Shown here: positions 57,946 through 64,000 of the stretch, piece after piece
How the letters are laid out: each line of letters opens with the position of its first letter
Numbering within the stretch: position 1 is the first letter of the stretch
Assembly (NCBI RefSeq): GCF_004210375.1
Contig: NC_134833.1
Coordinates: 144,886,127 to 144,950,126, forward strand
Length of the DNA: 64,000 nucleotides
From: Tachypleus tridentatus
Lineage: Eukaryota > Arthropoda > Merostomata > Xiphosura > Limulidae
Direction of reading: 5' to 3'
Made by a program: the position numbers and the translations under genes
Notes under the pieces: model-generated
Told to the model about the DNA's origin: nothing
Databases searched by the model: none
Seen by the model: only the letters and a program-made list of their open reading frames with translations

Positions 57946-58926
57946 GTAAATGTAATCAATGGTACCGTATAAAACTTTAATTTTTTGTTAAGTGCTGAGT
58001 TTCGCCCTAATTTTTTGTAGCGAAGCCGCGGTTGTAAAGTAACAAAGAAACCAATAGGAGTCGTTAGACTCGTTGTAACAATTATTATATAAGAACAAAG
58101 GCGACTTTCAAGCTTCATTTTGTGAAGTGCAAAAATAATCAAAGTTAACTAAAGATCAGGTTACTAGAACAAATAGCACCAACACTAGTCAAACTATATT
58201 GGACGAACGATTGCTATGAACTCTCAATTATGGCCACTTTTATCACTGGGTGACCGTTTGTTTCGTATACCTACGACGAACTAACGAAATATTCCATTTA
58301 AAAAAAAAATCATATTTTCTTTCTCAGATTATTCCTGTTTGATCGCACGAAGTGTCTATGAATTAGAGATACATATTCAAGTTTGACCAAACTTTATTAT
58401 ATCATGAGAACCTAGAAAATCGTATACGATTACGTTATGTTACAAAAAAAAAGACATTATAGAGCCAGCCGCAAAGACATTGCACGTGACATTACAGAAT
58501 GTCCTATTGCATTCAACACCATCATATTAGAGTTCAAACAAGTAGTCGACAGTAATCCATATCAATATAAGATGCGGTAAATGACAGGAACTTTACTTTT
58601 GTCAAAATATACGAAATTTTACGAGTTTCTCGATTATATCTCCCTTTACACACGTCACCGAAATTGTTACATAAAGCATCAGATAATATAACATTATACG
58701 ACAAAATTTGACGTTTTTCACCCAAGACAAAGGTGAGCATTTGCAGTAAAATATGGCGGAGTATACTATGGGTAATACCTCTCTACCTATAGCTATATTA
58801 AAAGACGTAATTTCTTGTTTTTGGTTACGTGACAGCAGTAAGTTCACGATATCAAGTATGGTATTAAAGATGAAGATACAAATAGTAAGGACAGTGAAAA
58901 TCACTTTAAGTCAATGTCTGAGAAGT
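57946..58926. other. Non-coding stretch
   Basis: A minus-strand open frame at 58602-58904 contains hydrophobic stretches but no supported splice structure or family match. Confidence 0.4.
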
Positions 58927-58928
58927 AT

Positions 58929-59190
58929 TTGTTTGTTTTTGAATTTCGTGCAAAACTACACGAGGACTATCTGCGCTAGCCGTCCCTAATTTAGCAGTGT
59001 AAGACTAGAGGGAAGGCAGCTGGTCATCACCAACTTTAGAATTACTCTTACCAACGAATATTGGGATTTAACGTCACATTATAACGCCCTCACAGCTGAA
59101 AGGTCGAGAATGTTTGGTGTGACGGGGATTCGAACCCCTGACCCTGGGATTACGAGTCTAGTGCCTTAACCACCTGGCCTTGCCGAACCC
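58929..59190 (-). mobile_element. SINE family A, near full length
   Basis: TTGTTTGTTTTTGAATTTCG tail to CCACCTGGCCTTGCCGAACC head, with a canonical B-box arm (GGGGATTCGAACCCCTGACC) and a small core deletion. Confidence 0.92.
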
Positions 59191-59918
59191 TAAGAAGAGT
59201 TCAAGCTCATTAAATGAAAATTCGCAACCTGAGAAAACTCGGAATAAGAAATCTCCAAATCCTTAAGGATTATGTGACATTTTGATACTCTTCTACCAGT
59301 AGAGTTTACTTAGTCAAATAAAAAAATTTGAAATTCCATAATCTTTCAATTCACCAAATCCGCTAATACATCCTTTCAATCTGAGTTTCTGCTCATGAAG
59401 CATTACTGTAAGTTTTATTGATGTCAGTGTCTTATTTCTGCGACCTCTGTATTACTCATTCTATGAACACGAAATTGAGGTTTCTTTTAATAGAGTGTTA
59501 CAATACAATCTCTCCATGAATTATTTGGTAATAAAACTCACACTATGGAAGACAGACAGAGAGATGGATGAATGGACAGATGTAGAGACACATAGATAGA
59601 TAAACAAATTGATTAATATAATATTATTATTGTTTTTAACATAATTGTTTCATTCTCTTCTTTAAGTTAAAACACATTTCACAAGAAAGTGTTACAGGTT
59701 TTGGCGAAACGTGAGTTGTTGTTTTTTTGTCCGCCATAAGTGCTAAGACTTAAAGTTGTGAAAGAAATATAATAGAACTGTAAGGAACGTAGATCTTTGG
59801 TTTGTCGGTCGTGCGTTAGAGTGAAATATTATATGAAATGAAAGTAATCAGAAAGTAAGGAACAAAAGTCCATGTTTTGTCCATCGACAGTTAAGATTAA
59901 CTCCTAAATAAAATGACA
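59191..59918. other. Non-coding stretch
   Basis: A short degenerate GA-rich run (GACAGACAGAGAGATGGATG) lies at about 59551-59570. Nothing else. Confidence 0.5.
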
Positions 59919-59926
59919 GTAATAAG

Positions 59927-60368
59927 CAGGGGCGTAGATGTTTTACACCCGATGGGGATGATTTTGCAACCACTTATGTGGACTGTTCAATTTGCAAATT
60001 GGTAATCTCTGATTACGTGAACCTGAAAGCTGTAAACATGCAGTCACAGAATAATCTTGTTGCTACGATACTTGCATGTATACTTAGGCCTACTGACTGA
60101 TACGAACTATCGCTTAGATCGAAAAGCTTAGAAGCACGCCTATATTAAAGATGTACATTTCGGCTACTGAAAAAGCCTACATCTAGGCCTAATTGTGTAA
60201 TTCGATTGGTAAGAACACGAGAATCACAATAACAAACACACCATTTGAAGGCCTGTGATGCAATATAACAATTCAACAGACCAAACTGTAGGGGGGATGA
60301 TTGTATGCACCATACCCCCCCACACCTAAAATGAAGTTGGATGTATCCCCCCAGGATCTACGCCCCTG
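59927..60368. mobile_element. Non-autonomous hAT DNA transposon (442 bp)
   Basis: Perfect 13-bp terminal inverted repeats CAGGGGCGTAGAT (59927-59939) and ATCTACGCCCCTG (60356-60368) are flanked by a perfect 8-bp duplication GTAATAAG (59919-59926 and 60369-60376). An 8-bp duplication with short CAGGGGCG-type ends is the hAT superfamily signature. There is no transposase inside, so it must have been mobilised in trans. Perfect ends argue for a fairly recent insertion. Confidence 0.95.
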
Positions 60369-60376
60369 GTAATAAG

Positions 60377-61599
60377 AATGTAGCACAATTCATGTTTGTC
60401 CTATAAGCGGATATCCACTTGAACACTAACGTGTTAAAAAACATGACTGTTTGAGTTGTGTTCTCTCTCATTCTTTATTTTCCTTGTGTATTTTTCGTCT
60501 AAACATATTAACCAGTTTCCTGAGTTTAAACTGGAGAATTTTTTTGATTTAATCAACAAACTGGTTTTTACATCTGCCAAAGTAATACTGAACAGATTAC
60601 TTTAAGAATACGGCAGAGATTTGTCTGTACTTACATGTTTCTACAAAATCATTAAAATGTTGATTTATAATAATTAGGATTTATCCAGATTGGGATGGTC
60701 TTACATAACGTTGAATAAGAGTAGTAGTGAAAACTAACAAAGAAGTGCTACGTGCCTTGTTTTCAGCGTCCTATATATTTGAAATCTCATGAATAACAAG
60801 TATCTCAGCCTTTCTCTGACTTATCTTCTTAACTAGATACATGTAGGATCAAATATAATATTCATACGTTGCTATTTTAAGTATAGGTTTTGTTTCTTTA
60901 TGTAGTACCATGACTGTAAATGAGGCTTAATATTTCTATTACTAACCATTTTAAAACTCTGTTAAAAACACAAATATTAGGCACGACATATTTTTGTTAA
61001 TATACAACGGGAAGAAATTACACAAACAACATTATAATAGAATATAAGTTTACAAGGCAAAGTGCTTCAAAGTTCAGTAAGCTCTTTCTCTCTCTTTTTA
61101 ATAAACAACAGCAAATATCTTTAGTGGTAGGAGAAAACAACAACATATTTTACAGATATGCTTCTTAACATTTGCCAAACATCAAAAGACAGAATTAGAA
61201 AGATTTTCAGAACAGTAATCCAATATCCCTCTTCTACACTCAATTTCCTAGAAGACATAATCGATTTTGGCGCTATACCAACACAGAGGACTGCCATTGA
61301 AGTAAAGGAGAAAAAAGTAGTGCCAATTACTGGAAGCAATAGAAGAGTGTTGAAAGAAACCTTCCTACCTTCTGGCACTTTATAGTGACGCGGAAGTTAA
61401 TTAACGACAACTGTTAACCCTGACACAGCTTTTGAAAGTTTGTTTTCAATGGATAAGACACTAAAGAATACGTTATTATTTCATACAACACACGAACGCT
61501 AAAGACTGTACAGAACTGACCTGTTAGTTGTTTGTATTGTTCAAGCACTGTCTAATGGCTTACTTGATTTATGAATCGTTTACTTCATAAGAGATGAGT
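60377..61599. other. Non-coding stretch downstream of the NCX terminal exon
   Basis: 61121-61385 is open on both strands (no recognisable family). I treat it as unassigned. Confidence 0.4.
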
Positions 61600-61604
61600 A
61601 TTTT

Positions 61605-62010
61605 GTCATAACCCTTTTCTCTTTGGATCTGTTTACCTCATCAAAGATGAAGTATTGTGCTATAGCAATCTTCTATTTGGATCTGTTTAACTCATCACAG
61701 ATTAAACATTCTGCTATAACCCTTTTCTCTTTGGATCTGTTTAGCTCATCAAAGATGAAGTATTGTGTTATAACCCTCTTCTCTTTGAATGATCTTTTAA
61801 CTCATGAGAGATGAGAACTATGCTATAACTTTCTTTTCTTCTGAGTCGTTTAATGTGTCAGAGAAAAGACTTTGTTATAGCCCTATTTTTCGAAGTCGTT
61901 TAACTCATCAGATATGAAGTACCTTGTTGTATTCTGCTTCCTCCTGAGTCTTTTAACTCAGAGAAGAAGTAATTTGTTATAACCACTTTCTCTTCGGAAT
62001 TGTTTAAATA
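61605..62010. repeat. 54-bp degenerate minisatellite, about 7 copies
   Basis: The unit contains ATAACCCTTTTCTCTTTGGA and CTCATCAAAGATGAAGTATT. Copies start near 61609, 61663, 61717 and 61771 and decay to the right. It may lie in the 3' UTR or just downstream of the NCX exon at 62436. Confidence 0.88.
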
Positions 62011-62435
62011 ATCAGACATACATTTAGTGTTTGTTTTACAATTAATTTAAACCTGAAGAAACGTTTCATTTTTCGTACGTGAATATAAATATCTTTGCCA
62101 CACTTCTAACTGTGGTTGACAGATAGCGTTTGAAACCAACCTTCAACACCACAATAAATATCAACACAGGTTCACGTATTCTGAAAATAATTCACTAAAG
62201 ACCAGTGGCTTTCATTTTCAGGAAACAACTTATTCCATTCAATTTGTTTTCCTCGAAAAATTACCCTTGGCATTCCAACATTCTTTTTCAAAACACTAAA
62301 GAGAAATTACGTTGTCTTCTCCATTTTAAATAATAAAATTATTCCAATTCATCACAGAAACCTCGTCTGAAATATTTCGAAAGTTTCTGATTCCCTGTTC
62401 CTGTTCCTGTACAAAGAATAACCGATAAACGTTTG
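62011..62435 (-). other. Probable 3' UTR or flank of NCX
   Basis: Sequence immediately after the NCX stop codon in minus sense. I see no clear AATAAA close by. Confidence 0.4.
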
Positions 62436-62812
62436 TTAGAACCCGACAATGATTCCATAAGTCTCCAAAATCGACATCAGAATGTATAAGAGCCACAGAC
62501 CAATGAAGAACAGTGTAGTCGGTAATTTGTACTTCTTAGTGCCTCCGAGTTCACCTCCGACGGCTCTGTGGCGCCTCAACATGAGAGTGAGCGCAGTCAG
62601 AAAAGCACAAACACAAAAGAGTGTTACAGAAAATGCCAGACTGCCAGGGTTAACTAAAAAAGAGGTACCCTTGATGGCATGGTAAATTGCTGCTACCGAC
62701 CAGGCGATTCCGATACCAAGAAACACGTTAACAGCGTTGCTACCGGTTACATTTCCAATGGAGGAGTCGGCGTATTTGTCGTTGACAGCTGCCACTTTGC
62801 TAGCAAAAGTAT
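62436..62812 (-). CDS. NCX: Na+/Ca2+ exchanger C-terminal exon: rest of alpha-2 repeat to stop
   Basis: After a ttttctccag acceptor it reads DTFASKVAAVNDKYADSSIG, NVTGSNAVNVFLGIGIAWSV, AAIYHAIKGTSFLVNPGSLA, FSVTLFCVCAFLTALTLMLR, RHRAVGGELGGTKKYKLPTT and LFFIGLWLLYILMSILETYG, then IIVGF and a stop. The GNVTGSNAVNVFLG segment is the second half of the alpha-2 ion-binding repeat. Two further membrane segments flank the RRxxxxGGELGG loop, and NCX proteins normally end at this point. The first codon is completed by one base from the preceding exon, the same phase as the end of 4876-5034. Transcription is right to left, so the upstream exon should lie beyond 62812. None is seen up to 64000. Confidence 0.96.
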
Positions 62813-64000
62813 CTGGAGAAAAAGGAGAGAAAAATTCCGTTATTTTAGTTTAGTGCATAAAAATACTATATATAATTCAAGAGAATAAAATGGAACAATT
62901 TCATTATGAATACATAACGAGAATGGTTCTCCATACGAACATTCATACATGATAATGTATAGTCTACGTTTGTTAGGTTTACTCAGTGTGGCACTTTATA
63001 ATGCAATCCGGGAAGATTGCTATCATTCACGGGCGTGTCAGTCGTGCGCCATTTTGTCGGAGGTATAAGTGCTGTAAGACTGCCACATAAATGTTGTGCA
63101 TTTGGATGCTCAAACGTTTCTTAAAAAGAAAGATACATCGATCTATTTTCTTTGGCATCTAAGTGTTGTGAATTTTACATATTTTAAAACTGAAGTGAAT
63201 CATTTAGTGGTATGTATTTTAATAAATTTCCAGCAGATTAAGTATTGCTACAGAAGTAAAAGGTAAAGACAGAACGTATGATAATGTGGGCCTAACTAGT
63301 GAGTTTAGAAACAACACGATCGTTAATGCTGGGAAAAACAATGCTCTGTTAACATGTTAATCTTCAACATACATGTAACCATAGGTAGTTAATGCTACAA
63401 TTTCTGTTGTATTAAGAAACAATATTCTTTTCGGAAGTAATTCGAACTTGGAAACATCTTTTTTTCCTTCTCGGTTTCCTTTGCAACATAAACATTTATT
63501 AAAGAAATATATAGAGAGAACTGTACTCCAATTAAGTATTCACCGCATTAAGTTTTTAGACACGTAGTGTATAATAGATTCATGCATTATTTCATTACTA
63601 TCTAAATTATAGATATATTATAAATGTAGAAGTTAGTATACCATCCTTTCTTCCAAGTTATTTGTGCAATAATTTGTAACAAGCGATATAGTTTGGAGAC
63701 AACTTTCACTGATCAAATAATAATGATGACATACGTGCATTAATCAATATTTCCTGGTACAATAAACATTATACAAGTCAATATAAAAATGCTAAATAAC
63801 ATATTGGTTCAAGCTTTTCATACAACATCATGTAAATTATGAAAAATTATTTAATAACCACTTGAAGATGCAGCATTGGGAAACTGGCAAAACAGTGCTG
63901 TGCAATCAATATTTCTTTAATTTCCCACTCATATGCAAGGAGTGAAATCAAAGAAAAAGTCTCCAGTGAAGAGGAAATTAGAAGAATCTTAGGCTTAAGT
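62813..64000. other. NCX intron with a possible THAP-like fragment
   Basis: 63091-63170 (plus) reads CCAFGCSNVS, a stop, then KERYIDLFSL. This resembles the first half of a THAP zinc-binding domain (C.a.gC.n......F..fP) of P-element type transposases, in a decayed state. The rest is AT-rich with nothing recognised. Confidence 0.35.

Noticed and set aside
57843-58142. 99-codon minus-strand ORF
   Set aside because: Its end is antisense to a SINE B-like remnant and the rest has no family features.
58602-58904. Hydrophobic minus-strand ORF as a membrane protein gene
   Set aside because: No splice sites fit convincingly and no family is recognised. The frame is AT-driven and overlaps an equally open plus-strand frame.
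61121-61385. Region open on both strands
   Set aside because: Neither translation matches a family I know, and boundaries are not supported by good splice sites. Without a homology search I cannot choose a strand.

Overview
The window is eukaryotic, intron-rich and AT-rich. Coding sequence is a very small part of it, and the rest is dominated by tRNA-derived SINEs, minisatellites and decayed retrotransposons. Two genes can be recognised: a Na+/Ca2+ exchanger (SLC8/NCX/Calx family) and a fibronectin III + von Willebrand C protein resembling the arthropod 'putative epidermal cell surface receptor' family. With the dense (AAAC)n-tailed tRNA-SINE load, this suggests an arthropod, most likely a chelicerate such as a horseshoe crab. 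The species is inference; the animal gene families are read directly from the sequence.

Left part (1-2130): two decayed retroelement pieces, a GIY-YIG endonuclease fragment on the minus strand and a YIDD-type reverse transcriptase on the plus strand. 4876-20436: five minus-strand NCX exons in correct order and phase. They encode the end of the second Calx-beta domain, the linker, the acidic loop end, and the start of the C-terminal membrane half with the first part of the alpha-2 repeat. Their introns carry minisatellites and SINEs. 20.4-44 kb: introns or intergenic DNA with more arrays, SINEs and fold-back elements. It also holds a candidate first exon (31.1-31.4 kb, plus), a tiny phase-compatible exon (38.5 kb, plus) and a candidate terminal exon of an unidentified gene (39883-40171, minus). 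44.9-50.2 kb: three plus-strand exons of the FN3/VWC gene.

50600-51099 is a run of exactly 500 Ns, a scaffold join. To its right are a CR1-like LINE, more SINEs, a possible unknown exon at 55379-55501, a non-autonomous hAT element with perfect termini, and at 62436-62812 a complete NCX C-terminal exon on the minus strand. In protein order this exon should follow the exon at 4876-5034, but in transcription order along the window it comes first. Either two NCX genes lie in tandem, or the contigs are misordered at the gap. This is the most consequential observation here.

NCX would sit in the plasma membrane and extrude Ca2+ in exchange for Na+. The FN3/VWC protein would be extracellular or membrane-attached. 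Nothing suggests the two work together. I found no operon, CRISPR array, or novel defence or biosynthetic system.
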